From positions 1-64,000 of the forward strand of contig JAEEYF010000014.1 in NCBI GenBank assembly GCA_016291655.1: DNA of 64,000 nucleotides, written 5' to 3'. Origin of the DNA: Lachnospiraceae bacterium (GTDB lineage: Bacteria; Bacillota; Clostridia; Lachnospirales; Lachnospiraceae). Positions 44,990 to 53,914 of this stretch are shown here, one piece after another. Every line of letters starts with the position of its first letter. Within the stretch, counting starts at the first letter, position 1. The notes beneath the pieces were generated by a model. The model saw nothing but the letters and a program-made list of their open reading frames with translations, was not told the DNA's origin and made no database searches. A program made the position numbers and the translations under genes.

Positions 44990-47110
44990 ATGAATGACCG
45001 GAATTTGGACAGATTAAAAGAATTGGTCGCTGACGAGAAATTTGATGAAGCGATCACGCTGCTCGCAAGGATCAATGAGAAGCACGCCAAAACAGCATCC
45101 GATTTTATCGCGCTTGCCAAGACCTACGGTAAAAGAGGCGATTTTGCAAGATCGGAGAAACTGTTTAAAAAAGCCTATCGACTGCGACCTTCAAAACTCA
45201 TGTATCATGATGTTATGGATGTCTGTCTCGAAACCGGCCATATCAAGGATGCGGAAGAATATCTGGCTGAATATGAGGGCCTGCCCTCACATGATGAATA
45301 CAGTTGCGCCGTATACAATTACAAGATCCTTAAGAAGAAGGACGCGGACAGAAAAACGGTCATAGAAGCACTTGAAAAGATCAACGCTGCAGAATATACC
45401 GAGAAGTGGGCATATGAACTGGCAAAACAGTACTATAAGGCGGGCATGGAAACGGAATGTAAGGGAGAGTGCGAGAAGATAGTAAAAGCCTTTGAGTACA
45501 GTCCGGTTTCTTCCAAGGCAAAAATGCTCCTGGCCTTCTACAACGGAGAGGTTACCGCGGAAGAGATCAAGAATTCCGTTCCCTCCAGAGTGAGAAGAAT
45601 GGGCGAAGAGGTCAGAGAAGCCGAGATGATGGCTCATCCCGAGGAGGAGAGGCTTAACGATAAGGCTGCGGTGGATGTTGAAACTGCTGTGTTTACCGAG
45701 GTCTCGCCGGATGATATGGCTTCTGCGATAATAGAAGCCGAATCAACCTATGGTCTGGAGGACATAGCCAAGGGTGTCAGGGACATCATTGACCAGGAAA
45801 TGAGCAATGAGCCTGTTATAGAAGAGATCAGTGCGGAGCATTCGGATCCCGAAATAGAGGAGATCAGTGCGGAGCATTCGGATCCCGAAATAGAGGAGAT
45901 CAGTGCGGAGCATTCAGACCCCGAAATAGAGGAGATCAGTGCGGAGCATTCGGACCCCGAAATAGAAGAGATCAGTGCGGAACATTCGCCTGAAGATACA
46001 GAGGAAAAGGTATTGACGGAAGGCACCGAAAACGGTTACGGACCGGAGGATTTCGGAGTTGTTTCGGAAGAAGATACCGAAGAGGAAGACACGGATTCTA
46101 TGCCTCATTTTGATGAGGAATGGTATATGAAGAGAGGCAGGAAAGCCGCTGACGATGAAGCGAACGAAGGCACGGAAGCGGGGGATGCGATAGACGATGA
46201 GCAGGATATCAAGCTTCGCAAGCGTTCCAAGAGCGGACTTGAAGAAGGCTTTATGCGGGAGCTCAACAGCAGCCGGTTTGAGAGATCTATGCCCCAGTAT
46301 GTTTTGTATGCCCCCAAGATGAACTTTTCAAAGTCGGAGATCAAAGAAGGAAAACTCAAGTCTCTGATCCTTGAAAACAATATCGATCTGGAAGGCATAT
46401 GCAAGAATTTTTTCAGGATCGACGACGTCAGACGTTCAATCCTCAAGTCTCTGGAACTTGCGGCAAATGAAAGAGGCGGTCTCTGCTTTGTGATAACCGG
46501 TGATGAACAGACGGGAAAGAGTACGCTTGCCCTGGCCATGATCAGACTTATGTACGGCATGGGTATAGTGGATTGGGAAAAAACCGCCAAGATCAAGGGT
46601 GAAAAACTGAACAGGATCAATCTTGCGGATAAAGCACAGGAACTTAAGGACTGCAATATTCTTGTGGAAAATGCGGGAGAACTTTCGGGAAAAACCCTGA
46701 GAGATCTGGTGGAAACCTTTGGACAGAGAAGAGCCAACGTTTGTCTTATTCTTGAGGACAATATGAAGAGTATTAACGGTCTGTTCAGGAATAACGATGA
46801 ATATAACGGGAAATTCAATAACAGGATACATCTCCCCAAATTCGGAACGGATGAACTGATGGGGTTTGCATATGATGTATTTGACGATGCGGATTATTCG
46901 ATCGAGGCAAAGGCTGCGGATGTATTTAAAAAGCTGATCGTTAAAAAGAATTCATCCTCAGAACCTAAACTGCCCATGGTCATAAAAATGGCTGAAGAAA
47001 CCGTTGCAAGAGCCGATGAGCGCCTTGCTCCGGACATATTAAAAATGGCCGCGGAAGCGACCATTGAAAATTTCAACCTCATTATTTTGGAATCGGACAT
47101 CAAACCTTGA
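44990..47110 (+). CDS. TPR protein with acidic repeats and AAA-ATPase-like domain
   Basis: A 706-residue protein in three parts. Residues about 1-190 are TPR-like helical pairs (ASDFIALAKTYGKRGDFARS). About 200-395 is a strongly acidic linker with five 12-residue repeats EEISAEHSDPEI. About 430-706 is an AAA domain resembling CbbX/SpoVK: Walker A VITGDEQTGKSTLALAM (about 504-511), a Walker-B-like strand NILVENAGELSG (about 556-567) where the usual acidic DE pair is Glu-Asn, and an arginine in KFNNRIHLPKF. ATP binding is likely; hydrolysis is uncertain. It follows the cyclic-nucleotide-domain-like gene by 9 bp. Its last 11 bp overlap the opposite-strand gene at 47100. Confidence 0.72.
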   Translation: MNDRNLDRLKELVADEKFDEAITLLARINEKHAKTASDFIALAKTYGKRGDFARSEKLFKKAYRLRPSKLMYHDVMDVCLETGHIKDAEEYLAEYEGLPSHDEYSCAVYNYKILKKKDADRKTVIEALEKINAAEYTEKWAYELAKQYYKAGMETECKGECEKIVKAFEYSPVSSKAKMLLAFYNGEVTAEEIKNSVPSRVRRMGEEVREAEMMAHPEEERLNDKAAVDVETAVFTEVSPDDMASAIIEAESTYGLEDIAKGVRDIIDQEMSNEPVIEEISAEHSDPEIEEISAEHSDPEIEEISAEHSDPEIEEISAEHSDPEIEEISAEHSPEDTEEKVLTEGTENGYGPEDFGVVSEEDTEEEDTDSMPHFDEEWYMKRGRKAADDEANEGTEAGDAIDDEQDIKLRKRSKSGLEEGFMRELNSSRFERSMPQYVLYAPKMNFSKSEIKEGKLKSLILENNIDLEGICKNFFRIDDVRRSILKSLELAANERGGLCFVITGDEQTGKSTLALAMIRLMYGMGIVDWEKTAKIKGEKLNRINLADKAQELKDCNILVENAGELSGKTLRDLVETFGQRRANVCLILEDNMKSINGLFRNNDEYNGKFNNRIHLPKFGTDELMGFAYDVFDDADYSIEAKAADVFKKLIVKKNSSSEPKLPMVIKMAEETVARADERLAPDILKMAAEATIENFNLIILESDIKP
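45821..45988 (+). repeat. 36-bp in-frame repeats in the acidic linker
   Basis: Four full and one partial (24-bp) copies of a 36-bp unit encode EEISAEHSDPEI. The copies are almost identical at DNA level (differences mainly at third positions), which indicates recent expansion or homogenisation. Confidence 0.95.
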
Positions 47111-47435
47111 AGGTGAGAGAAACATCCGTCTTTAAGGTTTGACCGCCTACGGAACGAACGTTTTTCGAAACGTTAAGGTTGTAGGAGGAATCCTTGGCAT
47201 AAGCAGCTAAGGGCTCAATTTCGATCTCCTGAGTGTCACTGTTGTAGTGAATGGAGGTTTGGAGTTTGTTCCCGCTCAGATCGGTAACATTCAGGTTGTT
47301 ATTGTTTACCGAGGCAGGATCAAGAGGGGCGGAAAATTTGATACGCCATACAAACTTGCCTGTCTTAAATTTTAATTTTTGTTTTACCTTGCCTTCAACT
47401 TCGTGGGGGGTGGATTCAATGTTGATAAAGTCCAT
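47100..47435 (-). CDS. Small Ig-like (Big_5-type) domain protein
   Basis: A 111-residue protein of mostly beta strands. The segment KFSAPLDPASVNNNNLNVTD through YNLNVSKNVRSVGGQTLKTD matches the pattern of bacterial Ig-like domains of the Big_5/SbsA type, normally found as modules of large secreted proteins. Here it is a stand-alone protein without a signal peptide or membrane segment, so location and role are unclear. The ATG has a good site (CGGAGGAATATTT). Its 3' end overlaps the convergent AAA gene by 11 bp. Confidence 0.7.
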   Translation of the reverse strand: MDFINIESTPHEVEGKVKQKLKFKTGKFVWRIKFSAPLDPASVNNNNLNVTDLSGNKLQTSIHYNSDTQEIEIEPLAAYAKDSSYNLNVSKNVRSVGGQTLKTDVSLTFKV

Positions 47436-47472
47436 AAATATTCCTCCGATTACGAACGCTAAACCGGGGTGA

Positions 47473-47499
47473 CAGCGCCCGATATCCGCTGTTTTTTTT
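47473..47499 (+). terminator. Possible terminator on the plus strand
   Basis: CAGCG (47473-47477) pairs with CGCTG (47487-47491), extended by flanking A/T, followed by eight T. It may catch plus-strand transcripts from the 42653-47110 unit after they cross the small opposite gene. Confidence 0.5.
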
Positions 47500-47591
47500 G
47501 TCTTTTATCAAGAAAAAATAACTGTCACTATATGTTGGTATATCGGTATTTTAACACAGTTTATTTAGGAATGAAAGAAGAAAAAATTCCT

Positions 47592-47619
47592 TTACAAAAA
47601 GGTTATATTGAATTAATAT
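47592..47619 (+). promoter_or_regulatory. Sigma-A-type promoter of murA
   Basis: TTACAA (47592-47597), 16-bp spacer, TAATAT (47614-47619). The leader contains a hairpin TTCCCCGT/ACGGGGAA (47634-47641 with 47658-47665) without a U-run. Confidence 0.5.
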
Positions 47620-47690
47620 TAAGAGTGATACAATTCCCCGTTTTTGTGTAATGCGATACGGGGAAATAAATTCTTTTGGGAGTTTTTTTG

Positions 47691-48989
47691 ATGGACCAGT
47701 ATGTGATTAAGGGAGGCTCACCGCTTTGCGGGGAAGTCACAATAGGAGGAGCAAAGAATTCCGCTTTGGGGATTTTGGCGGCAACGACTCTGACTGAAGA
47801 TACTGTTACGGTTAATAATGTCCCTAACATTAAGGATATAGACTGTCTTCTTCTTGCATTGGAGGAGATCGGTGCTACCGTTGACAGACAAGATCTTCAC
47901 ACCGTCAAGATCAACGCAAAGGGCATATCTCCCCTTTCTCTTGACAATGAATACCTGAGGAAAATCAGAGGCTCATATTACTTGATCGGAGCATTGCTCG
48001 GACGTTTTAAAAAGGCACAGGTTGTTCTGCCCGGCGGCTGTAACATAGGCAATCGTCCCATTGACCAGCACATCAAAGGGTTTGAAAAACTGGGAGCCAA
48101 GGTAGAGATCAAACACGGTATGGTTATGGCGGAAGCTGAAGAACTTAGGGGAACGCACATTTTCCTTGATATCGTCAGCGTAGGTGCAACCATTAACATT
48201 ATGCTTGCAGCTGTTCTTGCAAAGGGACAGACTATTATAGAAAACGTAGCCAAAGAACCTCATGTTGTTGATGTGGCCAACTTCCTGAACAGCATGGGCG
48301 CAAACATCAAGGGTGCGGGAACCGATGTTATCAGGATCCGCGGAGTTGAACGACTGCATGGAAGCACCTATTCCGTTATCCCGGATCAGATCGAAGCGGG
48401 AACATTTATGATAGCTGCAGCTGCCACACGTGGGGATATTGTTCTGGACAATGTTATTCCCAAGCATTTGGAAGCTGTTACCGCAAAACTCATAGAAATG
48501 GGCGTTTCTGTTGAGGAAAAGGATGATGCGGTCCATGTATATACCAATGACAGGACTGAGAACACCCACATCAAGACCATGCCTTATCCCGGATTTCCCA
48601 CCGATCTTCAACCGCAGATCACTATGCTGCTTGCGTTGTCGAACGGGACAAGCGTTATTACCGAAAGCATATTTGAAGCACGTTTCAAATATGTGGATGA
48701 GCTGGTCAGAATGGGCGCATCTATCAAGGTTGACGGCAATACCGCAGTGGTAGACGGTGTTGAAAGGCTTACGGGAGCGACCGTGTTCGCTTCGGATCTT
48801 CGTGCCGGAGCAGCGCTGGTTATAGCGGGACTTACGGCAGAAGGTGTTACCGTGGTTGAAAACATCGAATACGTTGAACGCGGCTATGAAGGCTTTGAAG
48901 AGAAACTCACAAAGCTCGGCGGCGTCATCAAAAAGATGGACAGTGAGGACGAAAAGGCCTTCAGGAAGTTTCAGATAAAGGTTTCGTAA
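47691..48989 (+). CDS. murA: UDP-N-acetylglucosamine 1-carboxyvinyltransferase
   Basis: First committed step of peptidoglycan synthesis: adds enolpyruvate to UDP-GlcNAc, the fosfomycin target. 432 residues, with GGAKNSALGILAATTL near the N-terminus, the catalytic Cys117 in LPGGCNIGNRPIDQH (so probably fosfomycin-sensitive), PGFPTDLQPQI, and RAGAALVIAGL. Start is the ATG at 47691 with GGGAG 8 bp upstream; a TTG at 47676 would add five residues. A strong terminator follows. Firmicutes often have two MurA paralogues; this window shows only one. Confidence 0.97.
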   Translation: MDQYVIKGGSPLCGEVTIGGAKNSALGILAATTLTEDTVTVNNVPNIKDIDCLLLALEEIGATVDRQDLHTVKINAKGISPLSLDNEYLRKIRGSYYLIGALLGRFKKAQVVLPGGCNIGNRPIDQHIKGFEKLGAKVEIKHGMVMAEAEELRGTHIFLDIVSVGATINIMLAAVLAKGQTIIENVAKEPHVVDVANFLNSMGANIKGAGTDVIRIRGVERLHGSTYSVIPDQIEAGTFMIAAAATRGDIVLDNVIPKHLEAVTAKLIEMGVSVEEKDDAVHVYTNDRTENTHIKTMPYPGFPTDLQPQITMLLALSNGTSVITESIFEARFKYVDELVRMGASIKVDGNTAVVDGVERLTGATVFASDLRAGAALVIAGLTAEGVTVVENIEYVERGYEGFEEKLTKLGGVIKKMDSEDEKAFRKFQIKVS

Positions 48990-49028
48990 ACCGATCGGAA
49001 AAAGGAAAAATATAAGGATAAAAATATA

Positions 49029-49066
49029 CCGTAACCAATGCTTTAAAGCAGAGGTTACGGTTTTTT
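49029..49066. terminator. Terminator after murA
   Basis: Stem CCGTAACC/GGTTACGG (49029-49036 with 49053-49060) followed by six T on the plus strand. The A-rich 5' side makes it usable also for the convergent minus-strand gene. Confidence 0.9.
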
Positions 49067-49072
49067 GTTCAT

Positions 49073-50167
49073 TTAAACTATTCCGACAATATTTACGCTT
49101 CTGTCCGTTGACAGATCGATGCATTCCGAATTCAGAAGGCGAACGATGGGACGGGCGGGAGAGTGCTTGTTTACCATTACGATCTCTCCTATCTGTCCGT
49201 TGCTCAAAAGAACATACTGGTTCAGATAAGTCGAAATAACATGTTCCATGAAGGTGAGCAGGTATTTCGGGTCATATTTGGACAAGCCGTCGTTTTCAAA
49301 GATGTTCAGAACCTCCAAAGGACAAATGGGACCGCGGTAGCTTCTTGCAGCCGTCATTGCATCATAAACATCCGCAATGGCAACTATCTTGGCAAATTCA
49401 TTGATATGACCGGCCATGAGTCCGTCGGGATAGCCGGAGCCGTCCGAACGCTCGTGGTGCTGCAACGCTGCAAGGGGGATCCTGGGATCGATGTTAATAT
49501 CCTTGAGGAGTGTATAACCTGCTTTTGCATGACCTTTGATAATAGTGAACTCATCTGCGGTAAGGGCGCCCTTTTTCTTGAGGATGCTCTCGGGAACCGA
49601 AAGCTTTCCGATGTCATGAAGCAGACCGGAAAGGATGAGAGTATCGGAGTCATACTTGTTAAAGCCGAGCCATTGAGCAAAGACAGTGCATATTATGGCT
49701 ACGTTGAGACCGTGAACGAAAGTGATGTCATCAAGGTCCCTGATACACATGAGCATATCGAAAAGCTGTCCGTGGCTTGCAACCGTGTTGTAAACGTCCG
49801 CAACATTATTTAAAAGAACTTCGGTATCGAGTCCCCTGCCTGTTTCGACAAAGGCCCTCATCCTGTCTTCAACGCTGTTCAATGAGCGGGCATAGGTGCT
49901 GGAAAAATTCTTGAAATCATCGCTCTTTTTAACGAACTCGGTATAACTTACAAAGTTTTCCGGCGTTTTCTTAACCTTTTGAGGTCTTTTCCTGACTTCA
50001 TAAGAGACTGTGACTTCACGGATCGAGTAAAACTTAAGACGGGTAATGCTGTGATCGGATAAAACTGTTCCCGCGCTGAGAACCAGCTGATCGACGGCAT
50101 TATAAACGTCTTCTGTCAGTACCATTCCGGGCTTTACTTTTGTGATTGAAATTCTTTCAGTCTTCAA
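49073..50167 (-). CDS. HD-GYP domain protein (probable c-di-GMP phosphodiesterase)
   Basis: A 364-residue cytoplasmic protein. The N-terminal about 60 residues (KVKPGMVLTEDVYNAVDQLV) form the short domain common before HD-GYP domains, and about 145-340 is the HD-GYP domain with HD in LLHDIGKLSVPE (His184, Asp185), GHAKAGYTLL, HHERSDGSGYPDGL, and IADVYDAMTAARSYRG. All expected metal ligands are present, so c-di-GMP hydrolysis is likely. The start is a TTG at 50167 with AGGAGG 5 bp before it. It follows metK by 58 bp with no terminator and may be co-transcribed. Confidence 0.9.
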   Translation of the reverse strand: MKTERISITKVKPGMVLTEDVYNAVDQLVLSAGTVLSDHSITRLKFYSIREVTVSYEVRKRPQKVKKTPENFVSYTEFVKKSDDFKNFSSTYARSLNSVEDRMRAFVETGRGLDTEVLLNNVADVYNTVASHGQLFDMLMCIRDLDDITFVHGLNVAIICTVFAQWLGFNKYDSDTLILSGLLHDIGKLSVPESILKKKGALTADEFTIIKGHAKAGYTLLKDINIDPRIPLAALQHHERSDGSGYPDGLMAGHINEFAKIVAIADVYDAMTAARSYRGPICPLEVLNIFENDGLSKYDPKYLLTFMEHVISTYLNQYVLLSNGQIGEIVMVNKHSPARPIVRLLNSECIDLSTDRSVNIVGIV

Positions 50168-50225
50168 ATTAGCCTCCTGTGGCCGTTACATCTGCAATAA
50201 AGATCAAATCATGGTTAATCCGGTA

Positions 50226-51416
50226 TCAGAATAAATATTTTTTAAGGGCTTCAGTCTTGTCTATGCGCTCCCAGGGAAGATCGATATCGGTTCTTCCGAA
50301 ATGACCGTAGGAAGCGGTCTGCTTGTATATGGGTCTTCTGAGATCGAGCATATTAATGATGCCTGCGGGACGGAAATCAAAGTTTTCTTTGACGATCTTG
50401 GTAAGGATAACATCAGAAAGCTTACCGGTACCAAAAGAATCCACCATAACAGAGGTGGGCTCCGCAACGCCTATGGCATAGGAAAGCTGGATCTCACACT
50501 TGTCGGCAAGACCTGCGGCAACAAGGTTTTTAGCCGCATATCGAGCTGCATAGGAAGCAGAACGGTCAACCTTGGTGCAATCTTTTCCGGAGAAAGCTCC
50601 GCCGCCGTGTCTTGCATAACCGCCGTAGGTGTCTACGATGATCTTTCTTCCCGTAAGACCCGAGTCTCCGTTGGGGCCGCCTACTACAAAGCGTCCGGTG
50701 GGATTTATAAAGAACTTGGTCTGTCCGTCAACAAGTGAAGGCGGAAGAACGGGGTCGATCACGTATTTTGCCACATCGGCGTGTATCTGCTCCTGAGGAA
50801 TCTCAGGGGAATGTTGTGTGGAAACAACAACGGTGTCTATATGTATGGGATGACCTGCCTCGTCATATTCGACGGTAACCTGTGATTTTCCGTCGGGACG
50901 AAGATAGGGGAGTATCCCTTCTTTACGGACCTTGGTGAGTTGTCTTGTAAGTTTGTGGGCAAGAGAAATGGGATAAGGCATATATTCCTCGGTCTCATTG
51001 GTAGCATAACCGAACATCATGCCCTGGTCTCCGGCGCCTATGGCAGCGATCTCATCCTCTGACATTTTTCCGTTCTTTGCTTCATAGGCCTTGTCAACGC
51101 CCATGGCAATATCGGGAGACTGTTTGTCGAGCGCGATCATAACGCTGCATGTGTTACCGTCGAAGCCAATTTCCGAGCTGGTGTAACCTATGTCGCAAAC
51201 GGTCTTACGAACTATGCTCTGATAGTCAACGTTTGCTGTGGTTGTAATTTCACCCATAACAAGAACAAAACCGGTAGAGCAGCATGTTTCGCAAGCTACC
51301 CTTGCCATAGGGTCCTGTGCCATGATGGCGTCCAGAATCGCATCCGAAACATTGTCGCAGACTTTGTCGGGATGTCCTTCCGTAACTGACTCGGATGTAA
51401 ATAATCTTTTATCCAT
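50226..51416 (-). CDS. metK: S-adenosylmethionine synthetase
   Basis: Makes SAM from ATP and methionine. 396 residues, full length. Motifs: [40 protein letters not shown] with the ATP loop, [20 protein letters not shown], and [19 protein letters not shown] with the P-loop. An AAAGGAGTACT site precedes the ATG. The leader is only about 30 nt, too short for a SAM riboswitch. Confidence 0.98.
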   Translation of the reverse strand: MDKRLFTSESVTEGHPDKVCDNVSDAILDAIMAQDPMARVACETCCSTGFVLVMGEITTTANVDYQSIVRKTVCDIGYTSSEIGFDGNTCSVMIALDKQSPDIAMGVDKAYEAKNGKMSEDEIAAIGAGDQGMMFGYATNETEEYMPYPISLAHKLTRQLTKVRKEGILPYLRPDGKSQVTVEYDEAGHPIHIDTVVVSTQHSPEIPQEQIHADVAKYVIDPVLPPSLVDGQTKFFINPTGRFVVGGPNGDSGLTGRKIIVDTYGGYARHGGGAFSGKDCTKVDRSASYAARYAAKNLVAAGLADKCEIQLSYAIGVAEPTSVMVDSFGTGKLSDVILTKIVKENFDFRPAGIINMLDLRRPIYKQTASYGHFGRTDIDLPWERIDKTEALKKYLF

Positions 51417-51448
51417 AGTACTCCTTTATAATTTTAATATGTTAACTC

Positions 51449-51478
51449 TTATAATAACCCAAATAACGGTTTTGTCAA
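51449..51478 (-). promoter_or_regulatory. Sigma-A promoter of metK
   Basis: Minus strand TTGACA (51478-51473), 18-bp spacer, TTATAA (51454-51449). Confidence 0.7.
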
Positions 51479-51618
51479 GAAAAAAGAAGATTAACAGGAG
51501 CGGGGGGATTTGGTGCGAAGGCGGGAAAATTCGGCTGTTTTGACAGTGTTAGCGTGTACTAACGGGCGCGTGGATGCGGGGCCCGCCGACACTCTGTGAG
51601 CAGTTACATCGCTAAAAC

Positions 51619-51644
51619 CTGTCGAGACCTGTCACAATCTGTCG
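51619..51644 (+). promoter_or_regulatory. Triple CTGTC direct repeat, possible response-regulator site
   Basis: CTGTCG at 51619, CTGTCA at 51629 and CTGTCG at 51639 lie exactly 10 bp apart, on one face of the helix, upstream of a TATAAT (51689-51694) that lacks a good -35 box. The repeat is close to the Pho-box half-site CTGTCA of PhoB/OmpR-type regulators. The genes it precedes encode such a two-component pair. Other sequence in 51480-51735 shows nothing further I can name. Confidence 0.55.
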
Positions 51645-51735
51645 TAACAAAAATTTTATCTATATATACAAAAGTTTATTAAATGTGCTATAATCAACAG
51701 ATAAGTATGGACAGGGGACCGTACGTGGAGGGATT

Positions 51736-53226
51736 ATGAATCTACAAAAAAAAATAGTTCTCTCTTTTTTGATAATGGTCCTGACTCCGTGCACAGTCAT
51801 ATGCACTATCGGCCTGTTGGCCATGAGGATCGGACTTCACGGATTCAGAACGGGAGAAGGCGAGACTCTTGCCATTCTTACGCAGCCGGTCGCAGCGGTG
51901 ACGCGACTCACACATATGGAATACAACGAGCTTAATACGGCGGCTTCCGTTTATCCGGACAGGTTTGAAAACGGGAAGTGGCTTGAAGAAGTAAACAGCG
52001 GTCTTTCGGAAAAGTATTCCTATCTGGTGGTTGAAAAGGAAGGCGAGGACATATTCGTCGGTAACGGAAAATCCTTCGGGATAGTCAAGGAAGCGGTGCT
52101 GGGAGCCATTACATCAAGAGGCGCGGCATTTGACGGTGCAATATACGTGAACGGTAAGAATCCCGTTTTCGTAAAGCTTGGATCGGTCAACTACCCGGAT
52201 GAAAAGGAAGGCTTCTTTTTGATAATCACCGAAGCATCGGTGCTGTATAACAGGCTGTACAATTCCTTCATGGTCGGAGTGATCCTTGCGTGCCTTCTGA
52301 TCGGGCTTATCGCCGTATCGCTGATCGCATGGATCAATGCAAGCATAATACGGCCACTGGAAGAACTCAGGGTGGCCACGAGGCGGATAGGTGAAGGAAA
52401 CCTGAACTTCAAGGTCAACAGAGAAAAAAACGATGAGATCGGGCAGCTGTGTAACGATTTCGAGGAAATGAGAGTACATCTGAAAACTCAGATAGACCAG
52501 AAAGAGCAGTATGAACAGGATGTCAGGGAGATGATAAGCAACGTTTCCCATGATCTCAAAACACCTCTTACAGCCATCAAAGGATATGCGGAAGGCATGC
52601 TTGACGGGGTGGCGGATACGGAGGAACGAAGGAACAAGTACCTTAAGACCATTATGGTCAAGGCAACGGATATGACCCTTCTGGTGGATGAACTTTCCTT
52701 CTATGCAAAGCTTGACAACAACAAGCTTCCCTACAATTTTGAGAAAGTTAATGCGGTAAGCTATTTCGGAGACTGTGTCGAGGAATATGCCGTTGAACTT
52801 GAAATGAAAGACTTCACGGTGAAGTTCCTGTCGGAGATAGATCCCGAGACCATGGTGGTGGTCGATTGCGAACAGATGAGAAGGGTAATGAACAACCTCA
52901 TCGGAAATGCCGTGAAATACAGGAATGAAGAAGTACACGGAGAAATAGGGGTTAAACTTACGGATTCCGGAGATTCGGTAAGGATCTCGGTAACGGATAA
53001 CGGAATAGGAATTTCAAAGGAAGCCCAGCCGCATATATTCGAGCGGTTTTACAGAGCGGATAAATCAAGGACATCGGGCCGGGCAGGTACGGGAATTGGT
53101 CTGGCCATAGTTGACAAGATTGTCAAAGAACATAAAGGCAGAGTATTTGTAAAGAGTGAGCAGGGTAAGGGAACTACGATCTCTTTTACGGTAAAGAAAG
53201 GAGCTATGAAAACAAATGGCAGCTAA
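51736..53226 (+). CDS. Membrane sensor histidine kinase
   Basis: A 496-residue sensor: membrane helix (about 8-30), extracytoplasmic sensing region (about 35-175, partly Cache-like in pattern), second helix (about 178-200), HAMP (about 201-253), HisKA with the phosphorylated His272 in NVSHDLKTPLTAIKGYAEGM, and an HATPase domain with the N box LIGNAVKYR, G1 VTDNGIGIS, F box IFERFYRADKS and G2 RAGTGIGLAIV. Complete and probably active. It overlaps its response regulator by 11 bp. Signal unknown; the Pho-box-like repeats upstream suggest auto-regulation. Confidence 0.93.
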   Translation: MNLQKKIVLSFLIMVLTPCTVICTIGLLAMRIGLHGFRTGEGETLAILTQPVAAVTRLTHMEYNELNTAASVYPDRFENGKWLEEVNSGLSEKYSYLVVEKEGEDIFVGNGKSFGIVKEAVLGAITSRGAAFDGAIYVNGKNPVFVKLGSVNYPDEKEGFFLIITEASVLYNRLYNSFMVGVILACLLIGLIAVSLIAWINASIIRPLEELRVATRRIGEGNLNFKVNREKNDEIGQLCNDFEEMRVHLKTQIDQKEQYEQDVREMISNVSHDLKTPLTAIKGYAEGMLDGVADTEERRNKYLKTIMVKATDMTLLVDELSFYAKLDNNKLPYNFEKVNAVSYFGDCVEEYAVELEMKDFTVKFLSEIDPETMVVVDCEQMRRVMNNLIGNAVKYRNEEVHGEIGVKLTDSGDSVRISVTDNGIGISKEAQPHIFERFYRADKSRTSGRAGTGIGLAIVDKIVKEHKGRVFVKSEQGKGTTISFTVKKGAMKTNGS

Positions 53227-53914
53227 AATTTTAATCGTTGAAGATGATGCATCTATCGCCGAGCTTGAAAAGGACTACCTTGAACTTAACGGATATGCGG
53301 TTGATGTTGATGCGGACGGAAGAAACGGACTAAAGGACGCTTTGGAAAAAGAGTACGATCTTTTGATATTGGACATCATGCTCCCCGGAGAAGATGGTTT
53401 CGAGATCTGCAAGCAGGTACGCGAAAAGAAAAACGTTCCCATTATCATGGTATCTGCCAAGAAGGAAGATATCGACAAGATCAAGGGCCTCGGATTCGGT
53501 GCTGATGACTATATGACCAAGCCCTTCAGTCCCAATGAGCTGGTTGCGCGTGTTAAGGCACATATCGCTCGTTTTGAGAGACTTTCCGGAGACGGCGGAA
53601 GAGCAGGCGAGATCATTGAGATTCGCGGACTTAAGATCGACAAGGCTTCCCGCAGAGTTTTCATTAACGGCGATGAGAAAAACCTTACAAAGAAGGAATT
53701 TGACCTTCTCACCTTCCTTGCGGAGCATCCGGACAGAGTGTTCGAAAAAGAAGAGCTCTTTAACAGGATCTGGGAGATGGAATCATACAGTGACGGAGAT
53801 ATCGCTACCGTTACGGTTCATATTAAAAAGATCAGAGAAAAGATAGAGGAGGATGCTACCAATCCTCAGTACATTGAGACAATTTGGGGCAAGGGGTACA
53901 GATTTAAAGTATGA
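53216..53914 (+). CDS. OmpR/PhoB-family response regulator
   Basis: A 232-residue regulator: receiver domain with the acidic pocket EDD (9-11), phospho-acceptor Asp53 in LLILDIMLPGEDGFE, Thr/Ser in IIMVSAKK and Lys in DYMTKPFSPNEL; then a winged-helix output domain (about 135-230; LTKKEFDLLTFLAEHPDRVF, VTVHIKKIREKIEED, TIWGKGYRF). Partner of the preceding kinase by overlap. Its stop overlaps the next start (ATGA). Confidence 0.95.
   Translation: MAAKILIVEDDASIAELEKDYLELNGYAVDVDADGRNGLKDALEKEYDLLILDIMLPGEDGFEICKQVREKKNVPIIMVSAKKEDIDKIKGLGFGADDYMTKPFSPNELVARVKAHIARFERLSGDGGRAGEIIEIRGLKIDKASRRVFINGDEKNLTKKEFDLLTFLAEHPDRVFEKEELFNRIWEMESYSDGDIATVTVHIKKIREKIEEDATNPQYIETIWGKGYRFKV

Noticed and set aside
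47634..47665. Attenuator hairpin in the murA leader
   Set aside because: The stem TTCCCCGT/ACGGGGAA is real but lacks a U-run and does not cover the ribosome site; no known regulator fits.
47973..49124. 383-codon minus-strand open frame
   Set aside because: Antisense to murA, which is full length with an intact active site; a by-product of codon bias.
51417..51480. SAM riboswitch before metK
   Set aside because: The promoter leaves a leader of only about 30 nt with no SAM-I or SAM-II elements.
52114..52938. 274-codon minus-strand open frame
   Set aside because: Antisense to the histidine kinase gene with all kinase motifs in the sense frame.
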